DNA of 13,313 bases from an uncultured Collinsella sp. (GCA_900765185.1 CAAFQT010000129.1:1-13313), one strand, 5' to 3'; shown: positions 1 to 8,399, counted from the first letter of the stretch. Notes: generated by a model from the sequence alone, not told the origin. Numbers and translations are program-made.

Positions 1-224
1 AGGTACTGGAACTCACGGGTGGTGAGCATGACGCTCTCGAACTTGGTGCCGGCGTTGCAGGTGTTCTCGACGACGCGGCCGCTCTTGATGTCGCGGGTCT
101 TGTAGCGCACAAACGCGCCGCCCTTGCCCGGCTTGACATGCTGGAACTCGACGATGGTGTAGACCTTGTCCTTAATGCGGAGACCGAGGCCGTTCTTGAA
201 GTCGGCGGTAGAAATGGTAGGCAT
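1..224 (-). CDS. efp: Elongation factor P, N-terminal part (cut by window edge)
   Basis: EF-P binds between the ribosomal P and E sites and relieves stalling at consecutive prolines. The 74 visible residues begin MPTISTADFKNGLGLRIK and contain the KPGKGGAF loop (residues 31-38). Lys34 sits at the tip position that many bacteria modify. This matches the family's N-terminal KOW-like domain; the two OB domains lie beyond the window. The ATG is chosen because AAGAAAGG precedes it at a normal distance. It is the last gene of the visible minus-strand series, but the terminator after pepP and a TATAAT box just upstream suggest independent transcription. Nothing odd is seen in the visible part. Identification is firm; only the 3' end is missing. 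Confidence 0.95.
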   Translation of the reverse strand, partial: MPTISTADFKNGLGLRIKDKVYTIVEFQHVKPGKGGAFVRYKTRDIKSGRVVENTCNAGTKFESVMLTTREFQY

Positions 225-281
225 AGCGACCTTTCTTGTTATGGGCAGAACGCACAAGCGTCCAAATTACATACGACCGAA

Positions 282-310
282 ATTATACACTTGCAGACGG
301 CGCCTGCAGC
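282..310 (-). promoter_or_regulatory. Candidate efp promoter
   Basis: Read on the minus strand there is a perfect TATAAT at 287-282. The hexamer 17 bases upstream (GCTGCA, 310-305) is a poor -35, so the -10 carries the call. Transcription would start near 275, giving an efp leader of about 50 nt. It lies just downstream of the pepP terminator, which is where a new promoter is expected. Confidence 0.55.
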
Positions 311-317
311 GAGCGCA

Positions 318-361
318 TAAAAAGAGAACGCGGGACGCCCGAAACATTCCGGACGCCCCGC
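318..361 (-). terminator. Intrinsic terminator after pepP
   Basis: On the minus strand a 12-bp stem (361-350 with 341-330, arms GCGGGGCGTCCG and CGGGCGTCCCGC, two G-U pairs) closes an 8-nt loop. It is followed by a U-rich run containing TTTTT. It begins 24 bases after the pepP stop codon and separates pepP from efp. Confidence 0.85.
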
Positions 362-384
362 CCCAAACTATCTACCAAAGTAGA

Positions 385-1515
385 TTAGCAATCGATGACG
401 TGGAGGTCATGCGGGGTCTTGGTGAAGGGCTCGTAGCCGTTCTCGGTGACGACACCGTAGTCTTCCAGGCGCACGCCGCCCACGCCCGGCAGGTAGACGC
501 CGGGCTCCATGGTAACAACCGAGCCGACCTCGATAATGTTCTTACTGCGGTTGAAGTTGGGCAGCTCGTGGATGTCGATGCCCACGCCGTGGCCCAGGCC
601 ATGGTTGTAGTAATCGCCATAGCCGGCATCGCCGATGATCTTCTTGGAGAGCTTGAAGATGTCGTTGCCCTCGACGCCCGGATGGATGGCGGCGACGCAC
701 TCCTCGTGCGTACGGCGCACGAGCGCATACAGGTCGAGCTGCTCCTGCGTGGGCTCGCCCATCACGACGGTGCGCGTCATATCGGAACGATAATCGCAGT
801 AGCCCGCGCCGTAATCCATGAGAACGAAATCGCCCTTCTCGATGACGCGGTCGCTCGGCACGGCATGCGGGTTGGCGGTGTTGGGGCCGCTCGCCACGAT
901 GGAGCCGAAGGCAAGGCTGTCAGCGCCGTTGGCGAACATAAAGTTCTCGAGCTCGTTGCGAACCTGCTTCTCGGTCATACCGGGCTTAATAAAGCCGAGC
1001 ATGTGCTGGAAGGCGGCGTCGGTGATCGACTGTGCATGGCGCATGAGCTCGATCTCCTCGGCATCCTTGATGGCGCGCATCTTGCGGATGTCGTCGTGCA
1101 TCAGCGGCAGCATGCAGGCGACGGAACGGTCCTCCAGGCCGCGCTGAATACCCTGGTAGAAGTTGATCTGCATATCGTCCTCGACAGCGCAGACGCGGCA
1201 TTTGTTGGCCGCAATCTTGCCGGCGACCCAGCCGGGGATGGTACCCTCGTCCATGTCGTAGACCCAGGGGCTGCCGGCGGGCGTGTTCTCCTCAAAGCTG
1301 TTGAGGTAGCGCGAGTCGGTGTGGAACAGGCACTGGTCGGCCGTAATAAACGCAGCGTGCGGGAACTCGAAGGTGTAGTCGAAGACGCCCTTCACGCCCG
1401 TAAGCCAACGAAGGTTGGCCTCGTCGCGCACCACGATGGCGTCGTAGCCACGCTCGGCCATCAGGGCACGGACACGCTCGATACGACCGGCAGGACCGGC
1501 AGCAAACTCAGACAT
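385..1515 (-). CDS. pepP: M24 family metallopeptidase (Xaa-Pro aminopeptidase type)
   Basis: A cytosolic di-metal peptidase predicted to remove N-terminal residues preceding proline. Its 376 residues are close to the short Gram-positive Xaa-Pro peptidases. Residues 1-140 form the creatinase-like N-terminal domain and about 150-370 the pita-bread fold. All five metal ligands are visible: Asp234 and Asp245 (DYGAGYCDYRSDMTRT), His309 (HGLGHGVG), Glu337 (MEPGVY) and Glu351 (RLEDYG). His217 in NPHAVPSDR is the usual substrate-contact histidine. The ATG follows AAGAAAGGA. A 132-base gap separates it from the AroB-like gene, so it may have its own promoter as well as operon read-through. It is followed by a strong terminator. 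Family assignment is sure. Aminopeptidase P versus prolidase (PepQ) cannot be settled by eye. Confidence 0.9.
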   Translation of the reverse strand: MSEFAAGPAGRIERVRALMAERGYDAIVVRDEANLRWLTGVKGVFDYTFEFPHAAFITADQCLFHTDSRYLNSFEENTPAGSPWVYDMDEGTIPGWVAGKIAANKCRVCAVEDDMQINFYQGIQRGLEDRSVACMLPLMHDDIRKMRAIKDAEEIELMRHAQSITDAAFQHMLGFIKPGMTEKQVRNELENFMFANGADSLAFGSIVASGPNTANPHAVPSDRVIEKGDFVLMDYGAGYCDYRSDMTRTVVMGEPTQEQLDLYALVRRTHEECVAAIHPGVEGNDIFKLSKKIIGDAGYGDYYNHGLGHGVGIDIHELPNFNRSKNIIEVGSVVTMEPGVYLPGVGGVRLEDYGVVTENGYEPFTKTPHDLHVIDC

Positions 1516-1536
1516 GCAGATTCCTTTCTTGTTGTC

Positions 1537-1641
1537 TCTATATAGACGGGACGGGTCTCAACCGAACGACGGAATCGCATGCGATCCGCAACCGATTGGA
1601 AACCCGCCTCTCAACATGATACGAAAGACGATGGATGTCAA
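1537..1641 (-). promoter_or_regulatory. pepP upstream region with promoter-like and palindromic elements
   Basis: The 132-base gap upstream of pepP holds, in transcription order, a perfect TTGACA (1641-1636) with no convincing -10 at 16-18 bases, a 12-bp palindrome ATCGCATGCGAT (1574-1585), and a TATATA box inside the 10-bp palindrome TCTATATAGA (1537-1546). No complete promoter with standard spacing can be assembled. The region probably drives pepP, but the exact boxes are uncertain. Confidence 0.3.
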
Positions 1642-1647
1642 TAAATC

Positions 1648-2757
1648 TTAGAGAAGTTCTTTGCGTGAAGCCAAGTAGGCCTTGGCGTGGCGCTCAAGGA
1701 CCTCGTCCTCGACGTTCGTCAGGCGAATGGCGCCAAGCGCCGCTGGCAGCGGCAACATGCTGCGGTTCGAGCGCGCAAACTGCTGTTTGCGGAACTCCTC
1801 GATATATGCGGCAGGCTCCAGATCGAAGGCGAGCTCCTCGATGCCAAAGTCCTCCAGGCAGTCATCGACCTCAAAGACGTAATCGATATCGAAGTCGCAG
1901 GCGTCATGTGCTAGGCGCGCCTCAAAGCGCATGCCCTCAGACAGCAGCTGGTAGGCAGGAACCTGCGAAGCGGCATCGCCCAAGCAGGCGCGCAGGGTAC
2001 GCTCCCCCGTCTTGCCAAAATCGAGCGCATGGCGGGCGCTCGGGTTCGTGGCCATCAGTACGTCCTTGCGGGCAGTCTGAGACCACTGAATGGCATTGAC
2101 AAGCGCGACCTCCTCGCCCGCGAGAATCTCGGGGACGGTCTCAGTAAACTGATTCCAGCGGGACTTGCTGCTCGAAAGCATGGTGCCAACAAGTACCGCA
2201 TAGCCGAGCTTGAGGTCCTCGGGGTCCGCCTCGCGAACAAGGTCGAGGTCACACACGACCAAGCCCGGCTCGGGACGGAACGCGATAGCGGGAAGCGCAT
2301 TCGCCGACGAGGCGACGAGCGGCTTCATGGTCGTCGCAACCGTGAGCATGGCGTCGAGCGTCGTCGGCAGCAAGGCACACTCGGTGCGACCGCACCACTG
2401 ATTGGCACACCAGCAAACGACCGAGCAGGTCGCCGTGTCGCCGACAGCGACAACGAGATCGTCGCAGGTAATACCGTTAACCGACAGGGCGCCAAAGACG
2501 GTATCGGCATCAGCGAGCGTCGCGCCGGCAGGCGAAACCTCGAGGACGAGCAGCGACACGGCAAAACCGGCGTCGACCAGCGCATGCTCGACGACTTCAC
2601 CAAAACGCTCGGATGTGGCGGAGTTCCAAACCACCATCGCGCGCTTAGGCTTGCCCACAGCCGAGGCAAACATACGCGACAGCTCATCGAACGCGCCCAA
2701 TCCGACACGGACATCGACGCTGCGGTTTTGGAAATTGATCAGTTGGCGGCGAATCAT
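1648..2757 (-). CDS. Dehydroquinate synthase-like protein lacking the metal-binding residues
   Basis: This 369-residue protein has the length and layout of AroB (3-dehydroquinate synthase, shikimate pathway). A gapless match runs through DDLVVAVG (99-106) and LLPTTL (129-134), with DLKLGYA (181-187), LDFGKT (245-250) and GMRFEARLA (275-283) in register. The catalytic positions are changed. The GGG motif is GDT (106-108). The VDSS aspartate is Thr139. The metal-ligand Glu after GLA is Val188. The histidine of GHT is Lys249, the next GH is Glu252-Arg253, and the histidine of HGEAV is Ala268. Lys145 at the GGK position survives. The reading frame is open throughout, so this is not simple decay. 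Its ATG overlaps the aroK stop by four bases (ATGA), implying coupled translation. A longer start at 2790 exists but lies inside aroK. It is probably a pseudoenzyme; DHQS activity is unlikely. Confidence 0.8.
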   Translation of the reverse strand: MIRRQLINFQNRSVDVRVGLGAFDELSRMFASAVGKPKRAMVVWNSATSERFGEVVEHALVDAGFAVSLLVLEVSPAGATLADADTVFGALSVNGITCDDLVVAVGDTATCSVVCWCANQWCGRTECALLPTTLDAMLTVATTMKPLVASSANALPAIAFRPEPGLVVCDLDLVREADPEDLKLGYAVLVGTMLSSSKSRWNQFTETVPEILAGEEVALVNAIQWSQTARKDVLMATNPSARHALDFGKTGERTLRACLGDAASQVPAYQLLSEGMRFEARLAHDACDFDIDYVFEVDDCLEDFGIEELAFDLEPAAYIEEFRKQQFARSNRSMLPLPAALGAIRLTNVEDEVLERHAKAYLASRKELL

Positions 2758-3287
2758 AGCAGTCCACGCTCCAAAAGCATCTCGGCACAAAGGTAGGAAA
2801 CGTCCTCGAAGGACTTGTTGCGAATATCAAGGGTAATATCGGCGGCCTGGCGATACAGCGGACGGCGATGCTCAAACAAGCGCGCGGCATGCTCGGGCGA
2901 GCGGAAATCGGGGCGCGTGTCGGACCGACGAATCTGGCGAATCGAATCCTCAAAGTCGCCCTCGAGGTACACGCACGTACCCATTTCGTGCATCAGCTCA
3001 ATATTCACCGGCGTCTCGACGATACCGCCACCGCACGAAACCAACAGACTGCGCTCGCTTTGGAGCGAACGGAGCGCCGAGGTCTCGAGCTCGCGAAAAC
3101 GATCCTCACCCTCGGTCTCAAAAATCTCGGTTACCGACTTGCCGCAACGGCGGACGACTAGGCGGTCGGTATCGATAAAACGCCGCTTGAACATAGTGCC
3201 GACGTTGCGCGCGAGCGTCGATTTGCCCGCGCCCAAAAAGCCGATAAAGAAGATATGGTCGCAGCCGTGTTTGGTGTGCTGGGACAT
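2754..3287 (-). CDS. aroK: Shikimate kinase
   Basis: Predicted to phosphorylate shikimate at O3 with ATP in the cytosol. The 177 residues match the usual 160-190 of the family. The Walker A loop is GFLGAGKST (16-24). Asp39 and Asp41 in FIDTD, Arg65 in FRE and the GGG at 86-88 form the usual shikimate and magnesium site. DTRPDF (123-128) fits the LID region, and Arg141/Arg142 before PLY fits the C-terminal substrate arginine. The site therefore looks intact, unlike that of the overlapping AroB-like gene downstream. The start is 8 bases from the end of the HAD gene and has only a weak AGG ribosome site, which fits coupled translation. A different kinase substrate cannot be excluded, given the altered partner. 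Confidence 0.88.
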   Translation of the reverse strand: MSQHTKHGCDHIFFIGFLGAGKSTLARNVGTMFKRRFIDTDRLVVRRCGKSVTEIFETEGEDRFRELETSALRSLQSERSLLVSCGGGIVETPVNIELMHEMGTCVYLEGDFEDSIRQIRRSDTRPDFRSPEHAARLFEHRRPLYRQAADITLDIRNKSFEDVSYLCAEMLLERGLL

Positions 3288-3295
3288 GACGAGAC

Positions 3296-3793
3296 CTATT
3301 CCTCGCAGGGAAGGTCGCGCAGGGCCCGGCGCTCAAAGATACGGAAGATCTGCGTATACCACAGGTCCTGCGTGGCCTGCGGCTTTACCAGGATGGTATC
3401 GACGCCGGCGAAGTTGCCGCTCCACACGTCCGTGTAGAGCTGATCACCGATCAGCACCGCCTCGTCGGCCGTGGCGCCGAGGCGCTTAAGACCCGCCTTG
3501 AGGGCAAACGGCGCCGGCTTCATGGCATGGCTGATGGCCTCGAGTCCCAGCTCGCGTGCTGATGCCATGACCTGGTCGCGATGCCAGTTGTTGGACACCA
3601 TGCACAGCTTAAAGCCTTTGGCGCGGGCGGTATCGAGCCAAGCGGAAACCGCGGCGGGAACCTGCTCGGTGTCGCGCGGCACCAGGGTGTTATCACGATC
3701 GAGCAGAATGGCGCGTTTGCCGTCGGCCCAAAGGGTATCAAGGTCGATGCGATCGACCGAGGCAACGTAACGTTTGGGGCTAAAAATCCTCAT
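3296..3793 (-). CDS. YqeG-like HAD phosphatase (class IIIA)
   Basis: A 165-residue HAD-superfamily hydrolase of the YqeG/GEP4 type, soluble. Homologues include phosphatidylglycerophosphate phosphatases, but the substrate here is not shown. Motif I is LLDRDNTLV with nucleophile Asp32 and acid-base Asp34. Motif II is VSNN (66-69). Motif III is the lysine of MKP (Lys92). Motif IV is IGDQLYTD with Asp117 and Asp122. There is no cap domain, as expected for class III. The ATG at 3793 starts one base after the mltG stop. An in-frame longer version would run back inside mltG and reads as nonsense there, so the short start is right. Yeast GEP4 and bacterial YqeG share this length. Confidence 0.88.
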   Translation of the reverse strand: MRIFSPKRYVASVDRIDLDTLWADGKRAILLDRDNTLVPRDTEQVPAAVSAWLDTARAKGFKLCMVSNNWHRDQVMASARELGLEAISHAMKPAPFALKAGLKRLGATADEAVLIGDQLYTDVWSGNFAGVDTILVKPQATQDLWYTQIFRIFERRALRDLPCEE

Positions 3794-3794
3794 G

Positions 3795-5228
3795 CTAATT
3801 CCAAGACTGTTGATGCTCTTCGTAGGTTTGCGAGAAGTACTCCTCGTCCTGCGTAATGTAGAAATACAGGTCATCGGAGTCGGTCGGCTCAAGCGTGGCC
3901 TTGAGTGCCTCGAGCGACGGAGAGCAGATGGGCGTGGGCGGAAGGCCCTCGTGCTTGTAGGTGTTATAGGGACTATCGCTCTGCAGGTCGTCGGCGGTAA
4001 CCTCGCCACCGGTGACATACATCATGGTCGCATCGCTGTTGAGATAGCGCAGACCATCGAGCTTGCCGGCAAGACGGTTGTAGAAGACCGAGGCCACGTG
4101 CGCGCGCTGGTCGGCGTTGAGGCCCTCGCGCTCAACGATAGAGGCCAAGTTGACGATGTCGTAGCCGGACATCTCCACACCGTAGCGTTCCTTGATCTTG
4201 GCTTCGCAGCTCGCAAAGTCAAGCGACTTGTACTCGGTCTTAAACTGATCGAGCATAGCGCGAATCACGCCATCGGCCGTCGGCGAATCACCCAACGAAT
4301 AGGTCTTGGGGAACAAGAAACCCTCGAGCGAATCGTTGGCGGCGCCCTTAAGGAAGCTATAGTCGTCCACGTAGTTGGAGGCCTTGGCCTGGTTGAGGAA
4401 GTCTTCCTTAGAGATGCTGTCGTAGGCCTGGACCACACGGTCGGCGACTTGATCGACCGTCAGGCCCTCAGGGATAGTCAGCGCACTGGAGCCCGCGTTG
4501 GGGCCTTCCATGAGCTGCTGAACAACCTTGGTCGCATCCATGAGTGTGGTGAACGAATAATCACCAGGCTTGAGCGACATATCGGCGTTGAGCTTTTTCA
4601 CCGCCGCATAATAATCCTTGGGATTTTCGACGATATGGTTCTCGGAGAGAATCGAGGCGATAGTATCGCCCGAAGCACCATCGGGAATGGTCACCGTAAC
4701 CTGCTGACCAGCCGTGACCTTGGTATCCCCACCGGCAAAGAAGCCCTTGACGGCCGGTACGACAAAGAAAGCGATCGCAGCAAGCGCGAGCACCGACACC
4801 ACAACGCCGATGATCATGGGACCCGGAGAACTCTTCTTTTGAGCACCGCGACGAGCATGCGTGTTGTAGCTCGAGCGGGTCGCCGGAGCAACGCCATGCG
4901 AACCGCGAGCGTGATGCGAATGCGATTGGGGGGCCTGCGTTCGCTGGGTAGGTGCCTGCTGCTTAAAGCGGGTGCCGCCTGCAGGCTGGGCCGTACGAGC
5001 AGTGGGCTGCTGAGCCGCGTGAGAAGCCGAATGCTGAACCGAACGAGCAGAAGGCTGCTGACCCGTCCGTTGAACAGGTTGGGCCGAACGAGAGAAGGAC
5101 TGCGCCGGGCGCGCGGCAGGCTGAGCTGCGCGCTGCGTCGGCTGTGCCGGACGCTGGCCAGGCTGGGCAGGGCGCGACGCCGGCTGCTGTGTACGATTCG
5201 GCTGGCGCGGATCGGAAGCACTAGGCAT
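3795..5228 (-). CDS. mltG: Endolytic murein transglycosylase MltG (YceG family)
   Basis: Cleaves nascent glycan strands at the membrane and so limits peptidoglycan strand length. The 477 residues comprise a cytoplasmic tail of about 135 residues very rich in Gln, Pro, Ala, Arg and Ser, one membrane helix (PMIIGVVVSVLALAAIAFFVV, about 138-158), a LysM-like region, and the YceG catalytic domain. The catalytic glutamate is in ASIVEREG (Glu366). EGFLFPKTY and GLPPTPICSPSLEALKA are family hallmarks. The start at 5228 is preceded by GAGGAGG and overlaps the end of ruvX by eight bases. An earlier in-frame start at 5285 would lie inside ruvX and lacks this site. The long low-complexity tail is the unusual part: it is much longer than in E. 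coli MltG. Confidence 0.93.
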   Translation of the reverse strand: MPSASDPRQPNRTQQPASRPAQPGQRPAQPTQRAAQPAARPAQSFSRSAQPVQRTGQQPSARSVQHSASHAAQQPTARTAQPAGGTRFKQQAPTQRTQAPQSHSHHARGSHGVAPATRSSYNTHARRGAQKKSSPGPMIIGVVVSVLALAAIAFFVVPAVKGFFAGGDTKVTAGQQVTVTIPDGASGDTIASILSENHIVENPKDYYAAVKKLNADMSLKPGDYSFTTLMDATKVVQQLMEGPNAGSSALTIPEGLTVDQVADRVVQAYDSISKEDFLNQAKASNYVDDYSFLKGAANDSLEGFLFPKTYSLGDSPTADGVIRAMLDQFKTEYKSLDFASCEAKIKERYGVEMSGYDIVNLASIVEREGLNADQRAHVASVFYNRLAGKLDGLRYLNSDATMMYVTGGEVTADDLQSDSPYNTYKHEGLPPTPICSPSLEALKATLEPTDSDDLYFYITQDEEYFSQTYEEHQQSWN

Positions 5229-5649
5229 GCGAAACCTCCTCGTTTTTACGATCGAGCCACGTCTGCAAAAACAGGCTGGCGGCAATCATGTCGATCTTGC
5301 CCCTCATCTGCTTTTCGTTGAGTCCCTGCTCGCGCAGGATACGCTTGGCCTCTTGCGAGGACAGACGCTCGTCCTCAAACTCCAACGGAAGATCGAGCTC
5401 GTCGGCAATCTTTTGCGCCACAGCGGCAACGCGCTCGGCCTGAGGGCCGGGCTCACCGGCCATGGTCAGGGGACGTCCGCTTACCAGGATATCGGGCTCA
5501 TAGTCCTCCACCAGGTAGCGGAACGTCTTGGCCATACCGGTGACCTCGGCAGCCGGAAGCACCTTGACAGGCATCGCCATCTTGCCATCACGGCTCGAGA
5601 CGGCGATGCCAATCCTGGTCTCCCCTATGTCCAGCGCGAGCGCAACCAC
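5221..5649 (-). CDS. ruvX: RuvX/YqgF family putative pre-16S rRNA or Holliday junction nuclease
   Basis: A small RNase H-fold protein of 142 residues, the normal length. E. coli YqgF acts in pre-16S rRNA 5' maturation and in anti-termination, and the family is also named RuvX for a proposed role at Holliday junctions. Visible motifs are LALDIGETRIG with Asp7, FEDERLSS (91-98) and KIDMIAASLFLQTWLD with Asp120, so all acidic positions are kept. The start is GTG at 5649, 17 bases after the alaS stop, with AAGAAG as ribosome site; no ATG is available upstream. The order alaS-ruvX-mltG is common in Gram-positive bacteria and supports all three names. Confidence 0.93.
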   Translation of the reverse strand: MVALALDIGETRIGIAVSSRDGKMAMPVKVLPAAEVTGMAKTFRYLVEDYEPDILVSGRPLTMAGEPGPQAERVAAVAQKIADELDLPLEFEDERLSSQEAKRILREQGLNEKQMRGKIDMIAASLFLQTWLDRKNEEVSHA

Positions 5650-5666
5650 AGCGACTTCTTAGATTC

Positions 5667-8324
5667 TTAGGCGCCGAGCGCGGTCTTAGCGGCCGCGAGG
5701 GCATCGGCGATGCCGGCAGCGTTCTTGCCACCGGCCTGGGCCATGTTGGGACGACCGCCACCGCGACCGTCGACCAGACCCGCGATCTGCTTGATCACGT
5801 TACCGGCGTGGAAACCGGCCTTGACGGCGTCATCGGAGCCGGCAGCGAGCAGGGCCGGAGTGCCCTTCTCAGTCACGCTGGCAACAACGCAGGCGACAGG
5901 GCCGGCGACCTTCTGGTGCACGGTATCCCAAACGTTGCGCAGGTCAGTTGCCTCGAGACCCTGAAGCTCAGCAACAACGAGCTTGTAGCCATTCAGCTCG
6001 ACGGCGCCCTCGATGGCGCTGGAGATGGCGTCGGAGGAGCCACCGGTCAGAGCCTTCTTGAGCTTATTGGACGTCTCGCGCAGCTCGGCCTGCAGGTTCT
6101 CCACGCGAGCGGGAACCTCGTCGACGCGGCACTTGAGCGCAGTAGCAGCGGCGTCAACGAGTGCCAGGCGGTCGGCCATATAGTCGAGGGCACCCTTAGA
6201 GGTCACGGCCTCGATACGGCGGACATTGGAGCCCGTGGAGGACTCGGAAATGATCTTGAACAGGCCGATCTCGGCGGTGTTGGCAGCGTGTGTGCCACCG
6301 CAGAGTTCGCGGGAGAACGGCTGGTCCTCAGCGCCCACGGAGACAACGCGGACGACGTCGCCATACTTCTCGCCAAACAGGGCGACAGCGCCGGCAGCCT
6401 TAGCCTCGTCGATGCCCATGACACGGGTCACGACCGGCTTGGAAGCGAAGATCTGCTGGTTGACCAGGTCCTCGACAGCCTTGAGCTGCTCGGAGGACAG
6501 GGCCTCGAAGTGTGTAAAGTCAAAGCGCAGGTGCTCGGGCGTCACCAGCGAGCCGGCCTGGGAGACGTGCTCGCCCAGGACCTGCTTAAGGGCAGCGTCG
6601 AGCAGGTGCGTGGCGGTGTGGTTGCGGCGCAGGAAGCCACGGCGCTCGGCGTCGAGCGCGGCGGTCACAGCGGCACCGACGGTCAGCGTGCCCTCGGCAA
6701 CGTGCGCGACGTGGGCATACAGGCCGTTGTGGTTCTTGGTATCGGAAACGGTAAGAACAACGCCCTCGGCGGAAAGCTTTCCGGCATCGCCCTGCTGGCC
6801 ACCCATCTCGGCGTAGAACGGGGTGCGGTCGAGCACGACCTCGACGTCCTCGCCGGCGGCAGCGGACTCGACGGACTCGCCGTTGCGCACGATGGCGACA
6901 ACCTTGGCGCCCTCGATCACATCGTTGTCATAGCCGTCGAACTCGGTCGCTGCGACCTTGTCGGAAAGCTCGACCCACACATCGTTGAAGCTGCCCCAGG
7001 CATCGCCCTTTGCGTTAGCGCGGGCGCGGGCCTTCTGGTCCTCCATGCAGGCGGTAAAGCCGTCCATGTCGACATCGTGGCCAGCGGTGCCGGCGATCTC
7101 GACGGTCAGGTCGATGGGGAAACCAAAGGTGTCGTGCAGCTTAAAGGCAACGTCGCCCGGAAGCACAGCGCCCTCGGCGAGCGCGTCCAGGGCTTCATCC
7201 AGGTAAACGCGGCCGTTGTCGAGCGTCGTGGAGAAACGCTCCTCCTCGGAGGCGACGATGCCCTTGACGAGCGCGACGTTCTTGAGAAGCTCGGGATAGG
7301 CCTCACCCATCTGAGCGTTGACCTCGTCGATAAACTTGGTCAGGAAGGCACCCTCGATGCCCAACAGGCGACCGTGGAACACGGCGCGGCGGAGCAGGCG
7401 GCGAAGGACGTACTCGCGGCCCTCGTTGCCGGGCAGGATGCCGTCCGAGATCATAAAGTCGACGGCACGGGAGTGATCGGCGATGATGCGCAGAGAACGG
7501 CTAGCACCGGAGTAATCGTCGGCGTCATAGGTCTTGCCGCTAATCTTCTCGCCCAGCTTGATGAGATGCTGCATCAGATCGCCGTCGTAGTTGGCGGTCT
7601 TGTGCTGCATGATGGCGGCCATGCGCTCAAGGCCCATGCCCGTATCGAGGTTACGGTGCGGCAGCTCCGGCATGGAGCCGTCCTCCTGGCGGTCGTACTG
7701 GGTAAAGACGAGGTTCCAGAACTCCAGGAAGCGGTCGCAGTCGCAGCCAGGCTTGCAGTCGGGGCTGCCGCAGCCGACCTCCTCGCCCATGTCAAAGTAA
7801 ATCTCGGAGCACGGACCGCAGGGGCCGGTGGGGCCAGCGGCCCAGAAGTTGTCATCCTCGCCCAGGCGGGAGATGTGGTCCTCGGCAACGCCCAGGGAGC
7901 GCCACACATCGTGGGTCTCGTCGTCCTCGGTAAAGACGGTGAAGTACAGGCGATCGAGCGGCAGCTTGAACTCCTTGGTGATGAGCTCAAAGGCCCAAGC
8001 GCAGGCCTGCTGCTTGGAGACGCCGCCAAAGGAGAAGTCGCCGAGCATCTCGAAGAAGGACAGGTGACGGCCGTCCTCGCCGATGCAGTCGATGTCGTTG
8101 GTGCGGACGCACTTCTGGCAGGAGATCGCGCCGATCTCCTTCATGGTCTTCTTGCCCTGGTAATACTCCTTAAACTGGTTCATGCCGGCGTTGGCAAGCA
8201 GCAGCGAAGGATCGTCGGGGACGAGGGACGAAGAAGGATAGAGCTTAAGACCGCGCTCCTCAAAGAAGTTGAGGAACTTAGAGCGGATCTCGGCCGTAGT
8301 CATTGACGGGTAGTCAGCACTCAT
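5667..8324 (-). CDS. alaS: Alanyl-tRNA synthetase
   Basis: Charges tRNA-Ala and edits mischarged Ser- and Gly-tRNA-Ala. The 885 residues are full length. The class II catalytic domain is at the N-terminus (FLNFFEERGL, ANAGMNQFK, FFEMLGDFSFGG at about 90-101, GCGSPDCKPGCDCDRFLEFWN at about 183-204 in pieces). The editing domain has both zinc half-motifs: His569 and His573 (NHTATH), Cys675 and His679 (CGGTH). The C-Ala domain ends with GRGGGRPNMAQAGG. The ATG at 8324 follows GAGGAG and gives the usual start of alanyl synthetases. A longer frame to 8414 runs through the promoter and is rejected. It is the first gene of the operon. Confidence 0.97.
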   Translation of the reverse strand: MSADYPSMTTAEIRSKFLNFFEERGLKLYPSSSLVPDDPSLLLANAGMNQFKEYYQGKKTMKEIGAISCQKCVRTNDIDCIGEDGRHLSFFEMLGDFSFGGVSKQQACAWAFELITKEFKLPLDRLYFTVFTEDDETHDVWRSLGVAEDHISRLGEDDNFWAAGPTGPCGPCSEIYFDMGEEVGCGSPDCKPGCDCDRFLEFWNLVFTQYDRQEDGSMPELPHRNLDTGMGLERMAAIMQHKTANYDGDLMQHLIKLGEKISGKTYDADDYSGASRSLRIIADHSRAVDFMISDGILPGNEGREYVLRRLLRRAVFHGRLLGIEGAFLTKFIDEVNAQMGEAYPELLKNVALVKGIVASEEERFSTTLDNGRVYLDEALDALAEGAVLPGDVAFKLHDTFGFPIDLTVEIAGTAGHDVDMDGFTACMEDQKARARANAKGDAWGSFNDVWVELSDKVAATEFDGYDNDVIEGAKVVAIVRNGESVESAAAGEDVEVVLDRTPFYAEMGGQQGDAGKLSAEGVVLTVSDTKNHNGLYAHVAHVAEGTLTVGAAVTAALDAERRGFLRRNHTATHLLDAALKQVLGEHVSQAGSLVTPEHLRFDFTHFEALSSEQLKAVEDLVNQQIFASKPVVTRVMGIDEAKAAGAVALFGEKYGDVVRVVSVGAEDQPFSRELCGGTHAANTAEIGLFKIISESSTGSNVRRIEAVTSKGALDYMADRLALVDAAATALKCRVDEVPARVENLQAELRETSNKLKKALTGGSSDAISSAIEGAVELNGYKLVVAELQGLEATDLRNVWDTVHQKVAGPVACVVASVTEKGTPALLAAGSDDAVKAGFHAGNVIKQIAGLVDGRGGGRPNMAQAGGKNAAGIADALAAAKTALGA

Positions 8325-8370
8325 AGAGGGAATCTCCTCGGTTTCACATCGAAACAGTTCAAACGTAACG

Positions 8371-8399
8371 ATATTACCATCCCACCGCGCCTGTGCAAA
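8371..8399 (-). promoter_or_regulatory. alaS operon promoter
   Basis: On the minus strand TTTGCA (8399-8394) and TAATAT (8376-8371) are 17 bases apart, and a TGG directly before the -10 makes an extended -10 box. Transcription would start near 8364 with a leader of about 40 nt. The -35 overlaps the U-tract of the terminator facing alaS. Confidence 0.65.

Noticed and set aside
2684..2953. Alternative small frames inside aroK and aroB
   Set aside because: They overlap well-supported genes in other frames and show no motifs or ribosome sites.
5808..8306. 832-residue open frame antisense to alaS
   Set aside because: It is the mirror of a GC-rich, strongly biased gene. It has no ribosome site, and the sense frame has full AlaRS motifs. 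The same applies to the long plus-strand frames at 166-1545 and 3774-5321.
8325..8396. T-box leader for alaS
   Set aside because: The predicted leader is only about 40 nt, with no specifier hairpin, no T-box core motif and no downstream terminator.
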